A DNA stretch of 64,000 bases from Candidatus Acidulodesulfobacterium ferriphilum (GCA_004195035.1 SGBD01000004.1:162969-226968); one strand, 5' to 3'. Shown: positions 36,393 to 46,756, numbered from the stretch's first letter. Made by a program: numbers and translations. The notes: generated by a model not told the origin, from the letters alone.

Positions 36393-36639
36393 TTCTTTTC
36401 TCCTTTTTTGTTTTTGTTATTATTTTAAGATGTGATACTAATTATTCTTTAGAATTAATAAAAAAATGATAATGATAACCGAATTTGCATTTTTATAAAT
36501 TTATCTTAAAATAATAAAATTCCGTAATTGAATAATTGAATTAAGGCTATTAACGGTTAAATTAAGGTGATTAAAAAAAATAAAAACTTGAAATTTAACT
36601 GGATTTTTACTTGCCGTTAATTATATTAACAAATGAATG

Positions 36640-36708
36640 TTACAGAATTATTACGACTTAGCTAAGGTTTTGTTGAATTTTATTACGGTTTTATTACAGT
36701 TTTGTTAC
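36640..36708 (-). promoter_or_regulatory. Pho-box-like array upstream of receptor 1
   Basis: TTAC-like units (TTAC, CTAA, TTGA) begin at 36640, 36651, 36662, 36673, 36683, 36694 and 36705, with steps of 11, 11, 11, 10, 11, 11. On the minus strand it contains CTGTAATAAAA then CCGTAATAAAA in direct succession. It fills most of the informative part of the 369-bp gap before the receptor gene. Confidence 0.75.
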
Positions 36709-36722
36709 CGATTTAACAAAAG

Positions 36723-36752
36723 CCTCCAAGTCCTTTAAGGAGGACTTGGAGG
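36723..36752 (-). terminator. Terminator of receptor 2
   Basis: CCTCCAAGTCCT and AGGACTTGGAGG make a perfect 12-bp stem with a 6-bp loop, 10 bp after the receptor 2 stop codon on the minus strand. It is followed by CTTTTGTT. It may also insulate the array beyond it. Confidence 0.8.
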
Positions 36753-36761
36753 GTGAAAAAA

Positions 36762-39209
36762 TTAAAACTTTAATGTCATCGTTACATAAGCCGCTATCGG
36801 CATTCCGGGGTATGCTAAAACCGACCCTGCGCTATTTCCTCCGAAGTAGCCGCCGGCAGTGATATACTCATATTCGTTATATTTACGGTTTAACAGGTTT
36901 AAAACCGTGAGCTTAATAACCGCCGCTTTCGGCAAGCCGGCATGCCTGCCGCCAAACGGGATTTTGGCGCTTACCGAAGCATTTAAAACATTAAAGCTTG
37001 GAATCGTTTGACCCGACGGCGCCCCCGTAACATCATCCATAATATACTGTTTACCCGTGTATATATCCCATATTTTTGGGGAATAGGTAATACGGTTGAT
37101 TGAGATGTTATAATACGCGCCTAAATTAAATGTCTCTTCCGGCACATACGGAACATTATCTCCGTTATAATTACCCCCGCCTGTAATGTATGTAGAATAC
37201 ACTGCTTTTTCATAGTTTATATTTGTGAAAAGATGAAGATTATCTATGGGATTGTCGGATGCCGTTAGGTTCACGCCGTCATAATTGGAGGCGCCGGATG
37301 CGTAAATAGATGTCCCGTCAGCCAGGGTGTAGGACAACAGCTGGTTTGAGAAATGCTCATGATAATAATTAACATTTAGAACAAAATTGTTTAATAAATT
37401 ATCGTGATGAACCAAAACCTTAAAACCTGCTGTGTAATATTGATTTTTTTCAGGTTCCAAGGCATTAGCGCCTATCTGCTGAAAGGGTCCTCCGCCTCCG
37501 CCTAAATGAGGATTTTGATAGGCGTCCGAGTAATTTCCGTAAATAGCTGTATTTTTAGTTAATTTATAATTAACGCCCAGCGAAGGTTCAAGTTTTTCAA
37601 AATAAGTCGAAGCGTCAGGCGCTTGAGGTCCGTTGTGTCCCTGTATTGTATCGTCATTACCGTAAGGATTTAACAGAACCGCTTCAGGATAATATTGCGA
37701 AGCATTATTATAAAAGTTTGTTTTAAAGGTAACAAAGTTCAAGCCCGGAGTTATCTTTAACCTTTTAAAAAAATGAAGCGTATCCTGAACGAATGCGGAC
37801 CCAAAGGTTTGATAAAAATCGCTGTATCTATAAGCGCAAGGATTTGTAATGGTTGTAACTTCACTTAGGCCGCTCGGCTGGGCAGTGCAATATGTTCCGA
37901 AAGGATTATAAAACGCGTTTCTCGATATATAATGACTTTTTAGAAACCAGCCGCCGAATTTAATCAGGTTATGAGGAGCGTTTATATCAAAATATGTCCT
38001 ATCCCCGTAAACTTCGTCTTCGGGATTATTATATTCATACAAATTTCCGGCGCCTTGCGAAAAATCGTTTTGGTGGTAATGGAGCCTTTCCCCTTCCCTG
38101 TACCAAACTAAATTATGAAATGAAACAGATTTTGAAACCTTGAGATTAATCGGCGAATAAATTAAATACATATGATTCCTGGCAAGCTTATTCCATACAT
38201 CAAAGGCTAAGGAGCTGTAATAGCCGGTTGTTTGCTGTGAGAAATATGGTCCCGGCACGCTGTTTCCATCTGGATAATAGCCGTTAACCGTTACTCCTTG
38301 ATTTCCGTTGCCGGGGTATATCGGACTTTCCGGTATAAAAGTCGGCCTGTAGCCCTGCGAATGGGCAATGTATGCGCCTAATCCAATGTTTCCGTTAGAA
38401 AATACTTTAACTACTTTTCCGTAATACGCATAGTCGGCAGCCTGGTTATAAAACCCAAAACCTGTTCTATAACTGTTTGAACTTGTAATACCTCCGGCAA
38501 GAACGGCGGAATAACCGCCAATCATCCCTGTTTTTATATTAAAATTTACATTTTTAGTATTAAAACTGCCGTAAGTAAAACTTAAAGAACCTTCGGGCTT
38601 AAGCGAAGGCTGTAAGGGGATAAAACCCAATGTTCCGCCGAGGGCATTATACCACCTATTTGCAGGATTTCCGGGACCGTAAACGACATTGATTCCAGAA
38701 ATTAACGACATCTCCGGCATTAAAGCGGTGGACCATAAGCCTGACCCGGGATTACCCATCGGAACGCCGTCGAATGTTACCGCAATGCTCCCGTCATCGG
38801 TTTCTCCTATTAATCCGCCCCATCCCTGTTGAATTCCGTTGATGCTGAAACTTCCTCTGCTCGCCCCTGTCGGACCGTATGTTTCACTTCTAACCCCGGG
38901 TATTATGGATAAGGCTTGCGTTGCGCCACCGACGGGGGGTGTTGCCTTAAGTTCGGCCTTACCCACGATTAATTTGCTCTGGGTCGATTTAAAAATTTCC
39001 TCTTTGGTGAATTTTAAATCCGTCTTTTTTAATTCTTTTTCTTCTTCGGTAAGAATTTTTTTCAGGTAAGTAGATGAAATTTCGCCAAGATAAACGGGCT
39101 TTTTAGAAGCGTCATTGCCTGAAGCAAATGCGGAAGGCAAAGAAAAAAGGGGGGAAATAATCTGGATAAAAATTGGTAAAACAATAAAAAGGTAAACTCT
39201 TTTTTTCAT
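36762..39209 (-). CDS. TonB-dependent receptor 2
   Basis: 815 aa. A signal peptide (cleavage near FASGND, about 30) is followed by a plug (about 85-210; LKATPPVGGATQALSIIPGV, GGTLGFIPLQPS) and a barrel ending AAYVTMTLKF. It is paralogous to receptor 3: both share the GGTLxFIPxQP segment and a similar ending. The start follows a strong AGGAGG. A Pho-box-like array lies about 100 bp upstream. The ligand is unknown. Confidence 0.88.
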   Translation of the reverse strand: MKKRVYLFIVLPIFIQIISPLFSLPSAFASGNDASKKPVYLGEISSTYLKKILTEEEKELKKTDLKFTKEEIFKSTQSKLIVGKAELKATPPVGGATQALSIIPGVRSETYGPTGASRGSFSINGIQQGWGGLIGETDDGSIAVTFDGVPMGNPGSGLWSTALMPEMSLISGINVVYGPGNPANRWYNALGGTLGFIPLQPSLKPEGSLSFTYGSFNTKNVNFNIKTGMIGGYSAVLAGGITSSNSYRTGFGFYNQAADYAYYGKVVKVFSNGNIGLGAYIAHSQGYRPTFIPESPIYPGNGNQGVTVNGYYPDGNSVPGPYFSQQTTGYYSSLAFDVWNKLARNHMYLIYSPINLKVSKSVSFHNLVWYREGERLHYHQNDFSQGAGNLYEYNNPEDEVYGDRTYFDINAPHNLIKFGGWFLKSHYISRNAFYNPFGTYCTAQPSGLSEVTTITNPCAYRYSDFYQTFGSAFVQDTLHFFKRLKITPGLNFVTFKTNFYNNASQYYPEAVLLNPYGNDDTIQGHNGPQAPDASTYFEKLEPSLGVNYKLTKNTAIYGNYSDAYQNPHLGGGGGPFQQIGANALEPEKNQYYTAGFKVLVHHDNLLNNFVLNVNYYHEHFSNQLLSYTLADGTSIYASGASNYDGVNLTASDNPIDNLHLFTNINYEKAVYSTYITGGGNYNGDNVPYVPEETFNLGAYYNISINRITYSPKIWDIYTGKQYIMDDVTGAPSGQTIPSFNVLNASVSAKIPFGGRHAGLPKAAVIKLTVLNLLNRKYNEYEYITAGGYFGGNSAGSVLAYPGMPIAAYVTMTLKF

Positions 39210-39306
39210 AAATCCTCCTGTAAGGCAAGGTTTTTTGTTTTTAATAAACCGTTTGTTTTAAAAACGGGTATTAATTAATTTGCGGAGTTATTTTAACAAA
39301 TGGATG

Positions 39307-39374
39307 TTACAAGATTATTACGACAAGGTTAAATTTTTGTTAAAATTATGTTACTATTTATTGCCGTTTGTTGC
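39307..39374 (-). promoter_or_regulatory. Pho-box-like array upstream of receptor 2
   Basis: TTAC or TTAA begins at 39307, 39318, 39329, 39340 and 39351 (11-bp steps), followed by TTGC at 39361 and 39371. The block ATGTTACA...ATTATTACGAC at its start matches the array of receptor 1 closely. It lies in the 348-bp gap between receptor 2 and the plus-strand Uma2 gene and could act on either. Confidence 0.7.
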
Positions 39375-39557
39375 AGTTTTGTAATAATTGAATTTTACTA
39401 TTTATATTAATTTATATTTGTAAAGAGGCTTTATTATGGTAAAATATAAACATACAAGGCAAATATGCTTCGATTACTTATCGTAAACGGTTTTTAGGTT
39501 TAATTTAAGTTTAATTTGCATTAAATTTTAATTATTTATTTTTAGGGGTTTTTCTTT

Positions 39558-40163
39558 ATGCCGCGTTCATCCTTATTAGAAAAATTCGAAGAAACATATC
39601 CTATAGGTTTGCCCAAAAAATACACCGCAAAGGACTATTTCAAGCTTCCCGAAGGAAGCCCCTATCAATTAATCGAAGGAGAACTGATAATGACGCCGTC
39701 CCCGTTTACGGAGCATCAAGCCATATCAAGAAATTTAGGAATGATAATAGCTAATCATGTTAAGAAAAATAAATTAGGTTATGTTTACTATGCCCCCATA
39801 GATGTCTATCTCGATAACAGAAATGCTTACCAGCCCGACATAATATTCATCTCGAATAAAAATAGGGATATAATCAAAAAAACCGGCATAGATGGAAGCC
39901 CCGATCTTGTTGTCGAAATACTCTCCCAATCAAACGCATATTACGATAAAAAAGTTAAAAAAGAGGTCTATGAAAGAAGCGGGGTTACAGAGTATATAAT
40001 CATAGACCCAAAGGCGAAAAACATAAACATACTTCGAAGAACGACGGGGGATTCCAAGAAATTCGACGAAATCTTATCGGTTAAATATAAAGATAAGGCT
40101 ATACCTGATATTAAAACATTAGACTTAAAAATAAATTTAGGGGATATATTTACGGAAATTTAA
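39558..40163 (+). CDS. Uma2-family PD-(D/E)xK nuclease-like protein
   Basis: 201 aa. The Uma2/DUF820 core reads YQLIEGELIMTPSP, YQPDIIFISN, DLVVEILSQSN and YIIIDPKAKNI, with the D...ExL-type acidic residues of the restriction-endonuclease-like fold. Its cellular role is unknown; the family is abundant in cyanobacteria and other mobile-rich genomes. It is the only plus-strand gene within the receptor region. Confidence 0.85.
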   Translation: MPRSSLLEKFEETYPIGLPKKYTAKDYFKLPEGSPYQLIEGELIMTPSPFTEHQAISRNLGMIIANHVKKNKLGYVYYAPIDVYLDNRNAYQPDIIFISNKNRDIIKKTGIDGSPDLVVEILSQSNAYYDKKVKKEVYERSGVTEYIIIDPKAKNINILRRTTGDSKKFDEILSVKYKDKAIPDIKTLDLKINLGDIFTEI

Positions 40164-40257
40164 ACGGTCTCAATTATAATCAAAAAAAAACAGTTAATTC
40201 CTTGGTAAACCAATCATGTTAACACCCCCCTTTAAAGTTAAAATTTAATCTAAAAAA

Positions 40258-41400
40258 TTAATCCGGGTTAACCCCTGCTAATATACCACCCACAGGACTA
40301 TGCCGCTTTTTTGCCATATCTTTAATATATCGCATCACTTTTTTATATGATTTTAAACCCTTTGACGCGACCCATTCCTGTTTAAACTGTTCCGGTCCAG
40401 GTACTTTAAAGAGCGAAACGGGGATATATTGCTCGTTTTTTGGAATGGGAATACCCGCATTTCCGTTTATGTTTGCATCCGCGTTTGAGGAGGACTTCGG
40501 TTGTAAGCCGTCTTTTACTCCAGTTCGCCGCACGACATTTTTAACGCCGTTTGAAGTTTTAGACCCTGTTTTTAAGGGTATTTCCCACTCTCCCTTTTTT
40601 CCTATCTTGCGCCTTATCTTGTCAACCCTGTTTCTGCATATTCCCGGATTTAATGCAGGTTTTACCCTCATCGGCATAATATTATAAGGCGTCATATCCG
40701 GCTTATCGGTAAATCCGTTTCTAATAACGGCGGCGTTTGCATCCCACTGGGACATGGGCGGCAATTTAAAGATTGTCTCTATGGTTCTTAAGATGTTTAT
40801 CTGGGAATAACGGCGGGCGATTATTGCTCCTTTTTTTACATAAGGTCCAATCATTAATGCAAATGTTCTGTGCGCATTTATATGGTCTGCGCCGGATTGG
40901 GCGTCATCTTCGGTGATAAATACGAGAGTATTTTTCCAGACAGGCGAACGGCTTAAATAATTTATAATCTCGCCGGTTGCGTAATCGTTGTTTGCGACAT
41001 AGTAATCGGGTGTATAATAGCAGGGTTTTTGCCCCGCCGTATGGTCGTCGGGAAGCCATATATAAACAAACTGCGGAAACTTACCCTCTTTAATTCTTTT
41101 TTTTGCGAAGTTTAAAAAAACCTTAGCCCTTGCAGTGTCTAAAATAAATCTATCCCAGCCGTATGATTTAAGGTCTATATGCTTTTTCATGGCGGCCGAT
41201 ATATCGCCTATTCTGTTGCGGGACACAAACTCCCCGAAGTCTTCAAAAGAAACGTTATGTTTGAGCATATCGTTAAATATGTATAAATTTTGCGGGTATG
41301 CTATCCATGGATTCGACCAGTGTTTCAACGCTTTTAGGCTATCGTAAATCGGCATATATTTATGGCGCGAATTAATATTAATTTTCTTTAAATCCTGCGT
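40258..41400 (-). pseudogene. C-terminal part of a PF04185-type phosphoesterase, after an in-frame TGA
   Basis: This is the same reading frame as the preceding N-terminal part, resuming after TGA at 41401-41403. Fifteen codons (TQDLKKININSRHKY) lead to the first ATG at 41355. It contains the second half of the phosphoesterase domain: FVYIWLPDDHTAG, VFITEDDAQSGADHINAHR and SQINILRTIETIFKL, with likely metal-binding D and H residues. The rest is a basic tail. The sequence shows no decay apart from the one stop, so readthrough, a very recent nonsense change or a base-call error are all possible. Confidence 0.75.
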
Positions 41401-43236
41401 TCATCCAGGATTTCCGACGAGCCCCCTGCCGGAATAGTATTCCGGCCATGTCCTTTGAACAAAATCCGAATCCGATGCTCCCGTCGTCCACTCATGCCCC
41501 TGCGCCGTAACCTCGCCGTCAGCCATAAAGTTTACGAATAGCGCATAATTATCAGCCAGCTTATAAGCGTTCGGAAGCTCTTTTTTATTATATAAATCAA
41601 GATGCGGGTCTGCCCATGCGCCTGCCCTTTTATAATCGCCAAAGTCCTCGTCGAATGTTTTGTTTTCCCTTAAAATAAATACGACATATTTTATATGCGA
41701 TCTTAAAAATTTGGCTATCTTACTATTTTGAGCCTCCAATGTTAACCTTTGGGACAATAAAAAACCGTTATTCTTTAAAGACCTGTATGTTAAATATTTA
41801 ATATGTTTAAAAGCATAATTAAGGTTTACCTTTTGCACAACGCCGTCCATAAAATCCCCAATCCACTGGTAATAAATGTTGGGACCGCTGCCTAAACCCT
41901 TGGCATTGACAATATATATAGAATTTTTAGATGATGCAACGGCGGTTGGATACCATGCAGCAGGGATAAGCCCCGTTCTTTTTCCGCTTTTCAGATTATA
42001 AATTGCAATATCGTTATTTCCTGCATTTGCGACATATATTTTATTATCCTTAAAGGCAATGCCGTCAGGATAACTCCCGGGAGGAGCATTATTATAAGGG
42101 GCATCGTTAATTACCTTAACAACCTTTAAGGTTTTTGAGTTAATTTCATAAATATAATCGTTATTGGAATCCGCAATTAAAACATAAGGGGTGCCTTTAA
42201 TATCGGTAATGGCTGTAGGATGAACGCCTGCGCCATAGCTGTCTTTCGTTAATCTTTTACCCGTATAAACAAACCCTGACTTTTTCATTGTAATTGGATT
42301 TATAACCGTAACGCCGTTTGTTCCCCAATCGCTTACGACAAGCCTTTTATCGTTATCCGAAAGGCTTAAGGCAAATGGGTAAGGTCCCGCATTTACATAA
42401 GCGGTTTTTCCCGTAATCAAATCAATCCTTGCAACAGAGTTAGATAAAAGGCCTGAAGTATATAAATATTTTCCGTTTTTAGAGACGGCAATAAAATCGG
42501 GATAAAAAAGATAAGGTTTTTTAAATTGATGGCCCTGGTACTGATAAGGATATTGGTTTTTCGGAAACGGTTGGTATTTTAAAGCGTATTTTTTAACGAC
42601 GATAAGTTTATTTTTTATAAGTTTTAAAGCGACAATATCGTTGACTCCGCCGCCTGCGGCATAAATAATGCCGTTTGGCGCAAAGGCAAGCCCCTGAAAG
42701 AGGTCCTGATTTTTATTCCTTGCATATGAAAACCGCGCCATTGTTTTATTTATGCTTGCGCTTTTAGCCTGTTTGGGATTATATACAACAAAGTTAGGGT
42801 GTTTAAACTTTTTTAGCCTTCTTTCCTTATAAGCCCTGTACTGAGCGATTTTACTAAGCGTATGCTTATTATAAACCGTTACGCTCTGATAAAACGTAGC
42901 ACCGTTTGCCAAAACGGCTACAAGATTATGCCATACGGCAACATTCGTCGCAAAATTAGGCGTGCCGTTTATAAGACCGAAAGGGGTTATTTTTCTGCCG
43001 GTCGGAAGGGTATGTTCCACAATTCTCAAGTTTTTCAAATAAACCCTGATAGGGCTTAATATATTCTTATCATTAAATAAACCTCTTTTCTTAACGGCAA
43101 CAATCGTATTATTATCGGTTATCTTGGTTGCAAAAGAAGGACTTATAAAAATGAAAATAATAAAAAAATCTATTAATAAGATAAATAAGAAATATAATCT
43201 CCCTATGTTCATAATATTTAAAACCCAGTTTCTCAT
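41401..43236 (-). CDS. Exported beta-propeller phosphoesterase, N-terminal part
   Basis: A signal peptide is followed by a YVTN-type beta-propeller (about 75-530; GKYLYTSGLLSNSVARID, NKIYVANAGNNDIAIYN) and the start of a PF04185-like phosphoesterase (KYVVFILRENKTFDEDFGDY, GHEWTTGASDSDF). It ends at TGA after GLVGNPG, and the same frame continues as the C-terminal part. I place the start at ATG 43236, giving a hydrophobic leader ending SPSFA, 4 bp after the TPR gene; an upstream extension would overlap that gene. Substrate is likely a phosphate ester in the periplasm or outside. No ribosome site is obvious. Confidence 0.8.
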   Translation of the reverse strand: MRNWVLNIMNIGRLYFLFILLIDFFIIFIFISPSFATKITDNNTIVAVKKRGLFNDKNILSPIRVYLKNLRIVEHTLPTGRKITPFGLINGTPNFATNVAVWHNLVAVLANGATFYQSVTVYNKHTLSKIAQYRAYKERRLKKFKHPNFVVYNPKQAKSASINKTMARFSYARNKNQDLFQGLAFAPNGIIYAAGGGVNDIVALKLIKNKLIVVKKYALKYQPFPKNQYPYQYQGHQFKKPYLFYPDFIAVSKNGKYLYTSGLLSNSVARIDLITGKTAYVNAGPYPFALSLSDNDKRLVVSDWGTNGVTVINPITMKKSGFVYTGKRLTKDSYGAGVHPTAITDIKGTPYVLIADSNNDYIYEINSKTLKVVKVINDAPYNNAPPGSYPDGIAFKDNKIYVANAGNNDIAIYNLKSGKRTGLIPAAWYPTAVASSKNSIYIVNAKGLGSGPNIYYQWIGDFMDGVVQKVNLNYAFKHIKYLTYRSLKNNGFLLSQRLTLEAQNSKIAKFLRSHIKYVVFILRENKTFDEDFGDYKRAGAWADPHLDLYNKKELPNAYKLADNYALFVNFMADGEVTAQGHEWTTGASDSDFVQRTWPEYYSGRGLVGNPG

Positions 43237-43240
43237 AAAA

Positions 43241-44023
43241 TTATTTAAAAAGATTTTTGGAAATTTGTTTAATATGATTCGTTTCTTTATGTTTCTTATA
43301 ATATATATCTTTTTTAACCAAATTAACCGCATTTTGAAAAAGTTTGCTTTTCGGATTAAGCTTATAAGCAGTCTTAAGGTCTTGTAATGACAGCTCAAGT
43401 TCACCTATGCTATATTCGGCTCTTCCCTTTATAAAATAAGCATACGAATTTTTAGAATTATTCTTAATGACATTATTGGAGTAATATAATGCCTTTTTAA
43501 AGTGGTTCGGCTTGGAATTTTCGTATCCCATTGCCGTATTAAGCATTAAAATGTCAGATAGATGCCTGTCGTTTGCATACTTAAGTCCCTTTTTGTATAA
43601 CATAATGGCATAATTAATTTTGCCGGATTTTAACAAATTATTTCCCCTTAGAAGATAATTTAAAGCAATGCTATTTTTTACGGAATCTATAAATTTACCG
43701 GTGTTTTTGTTATTTTTATTGAGTTTTAAAATCGAAGCCAGAGATTTTTTATAGTAATGCGTGCTTAACTTATACTCTTTTAAAAATTGAAGAACATTGG
43801 CGGCAAGTTCGTATGTTTCTGGATTCTTACTTTCCCTTAAAGCCTCTTTGGATATTTTTAAAGCGGAATTATACTTTTTATTTTTAAGCAAGCCTACCGC
43901 CTTGTTATAATCCGCCTGCCATTTTAAAAGCGCGTAAGATGTATTGACGCTAAAAGGAATACCCGCCATAATAATGAATAAATTAAATAAGATATAAATA
44001 AACAAATTTTTTTTAAATTTCAT
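43241..44023 (-). CDS. Exported TPR-repeat protein
   Basis: 260 aa. A signal peptide (about 1-30) precedes at least four to five tetratricopeptide repeats, for example LKNKKYNSALKISKEALRES and LDLSMLNTAM-like helices around KPNHFKKALYYSNNVIKN. TPRs make protein contacts in the periplasm. It lies between receptor 3 and the beta-propeller phosphoesterase and may link them; the phosphoesterase ATG follows its stop by 4 bp. Confidence 0.8.
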   Translation of the reverse strand: MKFKKNLFIYILFNLFIIMAGIPFSVNTSYALLKWQADYNKAVGLLKNKKYNSALKISKEALRESKNPETYELAANVLQFLKEYKLSTHYYKKSLASILKLNKNNKNTGKFIDSVKNSIALNYLLRGNNLLKSGKINYAIMLYKKGLKYANDRHLSDILMLNTAMGYENSKPNHFKKALYYSNNVIKNNSKNSYAYFIKGRAEYSIGELELSLQDLKTAYKLNPKSKLFQNAVNLVKKDIYYKKHKETNHIKQISKNLFK

Positions 44024-44078
44024 TTAAACCCCCTTTGAATTTAATTCCCGGTTTTTCTATAGCCCATATTTTTATTAC

Positions 44079-44124
44079 AAAAAGTATATATGTGGGAAAT
44101 CATAGCGGTTCCCCACATATACTT
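44079..44124 (-). terminator. Hairpin between receptor 3 and the TPR gene
   Basis: AAGTATATATGTGGG pairs with CCCACATATACTT, one 2-bp bulge, and on the minus strand is followed by TTTTTG. It should lower expression of the downstream TPR-phosphoesterase genes relative to the receptor. Confidence 0.7.
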
Positions 44125-44217
44125 GCTTTAACTGCTATAGAGAGAGGATAGAGATAAAGCCGAAGACTTAATTATTTATTATTTATTAAAGTTAAAACTT
44201 CTATGGCGCGATAACTA

Positions 44218-46584
44218 TTAAAACTTAAAATTAGCGGTTAAATAAAAAGTTCTCGGCGCTCCAGGATCAGCCAATATTGCACCAGCGCTTTCTCCTGTGC
44301 TTCCACCGAAATATGCACCGCTTGTAATATATTCAAAAGCATTGTACTGATGGTTAAATAGATTTAAAATGGAAAAATCTATGCCTAAAGTTTTAATATC
44401 CTGCTTTTTAAAGGCATGGGTCGTAAATTTGATTCCGGCGTTTGCTACATTATAACTTGGCATGGTTTGATTAGTCGGGGCGCCTGTCAAATTATTAAAC
44501 ATATATTCTTTGCCGTTATAAATATCCCAAAACTTCGGGGTTAAAGAAAAATTATAATTTCTAAATGGTATCTTATAAGAAAGACCTAAGTTAAAAGTCA
44601 AATCAGGAACATTTGATACAGGGAGATTATCATAATTTTCTTGATTAACGCCCGAAACATAACTGGTATAGTTTGTATGCAACATTTCAAGATTTGAATA
44701 AAGATGAAGATTTTTAACCGGATTATCTAATAAAGAAATATCGACACCGTTATAATTTGCGGATGCGTAAGCAAAATAAGTCGTATATACTGTGTTTACC
44801 AATATTGTCAAGGGGATAGCTTCATGTCCTAAATGATAAGTAAAATAGGTTGCGTTAAATACAAAATGATGTAAAAAATTAATATTGGATTTATTCAACA
44901 AAATTTTAAATCCTGCTTCATAATCCGTATCACGAATTCCCGAAACGCTTCCCGGATTGGCTGCGGCAGCAGAACTTGCAAGACCGACCGGATTTTGGAC
45001 GGTTTGAGAATAATTTCCATATAATCTAAGATAAGGAAAAAGTTGATAGCTTGCCCCTAAGGACGGCTCAGTTCCGAAAATCTGCCTTGAAAAACTGTAT
45101 GCGCTTGTTCCTGCAGCCGGGTCATTATAACTGGTAAATATATTGTGATAACCGACCCAGTCTAAGCCGGGTATAACCGTTAATTTGCCAAGATGAATCC
45201 CGTCTTGAATAAAGGTCGAAAATCCGGTTTCGGAATATCTATCATATTGAGTGCCAAACCATATAGGATTCCATGTTGCATATATATAATAGCCCCCAAA
45301 TTTTACATCGTTATACGGCAAATTTAATTTAAAAGTGAGCCTGTTCCCATAGTTATTGGAATAAGGGCTCCAGTCTTCGGAGGACGGCGCTCCGGGAATA
45401 TAATTATTTACCCTTAAATGCAAGCGGTATCCATGCCTGAACCACGGCATATCAGAAAATGTCAGGTTTGGAGATAACTGCAAATTCAATTTAGAATATG
45501 CCAATAAAATCTGGGTCTTAACTAATTTATACCACATATTATAAGGCAATGAGGAATAATAACCGGATGTTTGCTCGCTGTATAGGGGGGCGCCGCTCGC
45601 ATTTAAACCCTGTGTAGTAACTCCTTGAACGGGGGAAACAGGAATGAAATTTGGACGATAAGCCGAACTTCTTGCGGCGTAAGCCCCAAAGCTTAAAGAA
45701 CCGTTATTTAATGTTTTTATCGCCTTAGCAAAGAAAGCATACGAATGGGAAGGAGCATTAAAACTGCCCGTCCTGAAAGTATTTTCCCTGACATATCCGC
45801 CTGAAAAAATAAAATCCCAACCATTCGTCAAACCGGAACTTAAAGTAAAATTAGTATAATAAGTATTATAACTGCCCGTTCCAAGACTTATTTCTGCGGA
45901 AGGTTTTACCGTCGGTTGAACCGGTATAAAGTTTAGAGTTCCTCCTATACTGCCATACCACCGATTATAAGGATTTCCCGGACCGTAAATTACATTTATA
46001 CCTTCAATCATTGAAAGTATAGGAATCATGTTAGGCTGCCATGCGTTTCTCACATAATCGGTCATAGGAACTCCGTCAAATAAAACCATTACTTCATGAC
46101 GGGCAATAGACCCGCTGGCAGAACCCCATCCTTGTGAAAGCCCCCGCACATATACTTGACTCCTGTCCGACGGATTATTGCCGCCGTATGATCTTACGGA
46201 AACCCCGGGAGCCATTTGCAAAGCTTGAGCGGCATTGCCTACACCGGCATTTTCAATCTCATTTTTATTAATCACAACCTCCGATTGTGTTGATTTAAAT
46301 ATCTCCTTATTCGAGATAACCTTAATCTCTTTTTTTTCATAAGAAAGAAGTCTTCTAACGCCTGAAGAAGTTACAACGCCCAAACTTATTACGCCGTTAG
46401 AATTTTGTTGAGCAAACGCAAAGTTGCTCCGGCCTGCTATAAATAACAAAAATAAAGCCGCCAGGATTAATTTAAAATTCTTACCCTCCCCTCCCCTTTC
46501 ATTCCGGTTTTTCTTTTTACTTCGCGGTTCATTATCTCTTCTCCTAATAAGAATTTTTAGAAAATTAACGATTTTACCTTTCAT
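44218..46584 (-). CDS. TonB-dependent receptor 3
   Basis: 788 aa. After a charged N-terminus a signal segment (about 37-58) leads to the plug (about 95-215; ALQMAPGVSVRSYGG, GGTLNFIPVQPT) and a barrel ending FYLTANFKF. It is a close paralogue of receptor 2 in domain order and motif. The start has an AGGAGG site. A seven-site Pho-box-like array lies about 100 bp upstream. It heads a receptor-TPR-phosphoesterase run, which suggests that the receptor imports what the phosphoesterase releases. Confidence 0.88.
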   Translation of the reverse strand: MKGKIVNFLKILIRRRDNEPRSKKKNRNERGGEGKNFKLILAALFLLFIAGRSNFAFAQQNSNGVISLGVVTSSGVRRLLSYEKKEIKVISNKEIFKSTQSEVVINKNEIENAGVGNAAQALQMAPGVSVRSYGGNNPSDRSQVYVRGLSQGWGSASGSIARHEVMVLFDGVPMTDYVRNAWQPNMIPILSMIEGINVIYGPGNPYNRWYGSIGGTLNFIPVQPTVKPSAEISLGTGSYNTYYTNFTLSSGLTNGWDFIFSGGYVRENTFRTGSFNAPSHSYAFFAKAIKTLNNGSLSFGAYAARSSAYRPNFIPVSPVQGVTTQGLNASGAPLYSEQTSGYYSSLPYNMWYKLVKTQILLAYSKLNLQLSPNLTFSDMPWFRHGYRLHLRVNNYIPGAPSSEDWSPYSNNYGNRLTFKLNLPYNDVKFGGYYIYATWNPIWFGTQYDRYSETGFSTFIQDGIHLGKLTVIPGLDWVGYHNIFTSYNDPAAGTSAYSFSRQIFGTEPSLGASYQLFPYLRLYGNYSQTVQNPVGLASSAAAANPGSVSGIRDTDYEAGFKILLNKSNINFLHHFVFNATYFTYHLGHEAIPLTILVNTVYTTYFAYASANYNGVDISLLDNPVKNLHLYSNLEMLHTNYTSYVSGVNQENYDNLPVSNVPDLTFNLGLSYKIPFRNYNFSLTPKFWDIYNGKEYMFNNLTGAPTNQTMPSYNVANAGIKFTTHAFKKQDIKTLGIDFSILNLFNHQYNAFEYITSGAYFGGSTGESAGAILADPGAPRTFYLTANFKF

Positions 46585-46687
46585 TTCTTATCCTCCTAAA
46601 AAATAAGATTATGTCTTTCGTTTAATTTTAATTTTTAAATAAATTTGCTTTTAAAATTTAATTGAGACATAGTTTATCAAACTAATG

Positions 46688-46756
46688 TTACGCTATTATT
46701 ACGATTGCGTTAAATTATTATTAATATTTGTTGCAAATTTGTTGCGATAATGTTAC
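46688..46756 (-). promoter_or_regulatory. Pho-box-like array upstream of receptor 3
   Basis: TTAC, TTAA or TTGC begins at 46688, 46699, 46710, 46721, 46731, 46742 and 46753: steps of 11, 11, 11, 10, 11, 11, the same rhythm as the array of receptor 1. Confidence 0.75.

Noticed and set aside
41401-41403. TGA as selenocysteine codon in the phosphoesterase
   Set aside because: The 50 bases after it are AT-rich and form no stable hairpin of bacterial SECIS type, and the family is not known to use selenocysteine.
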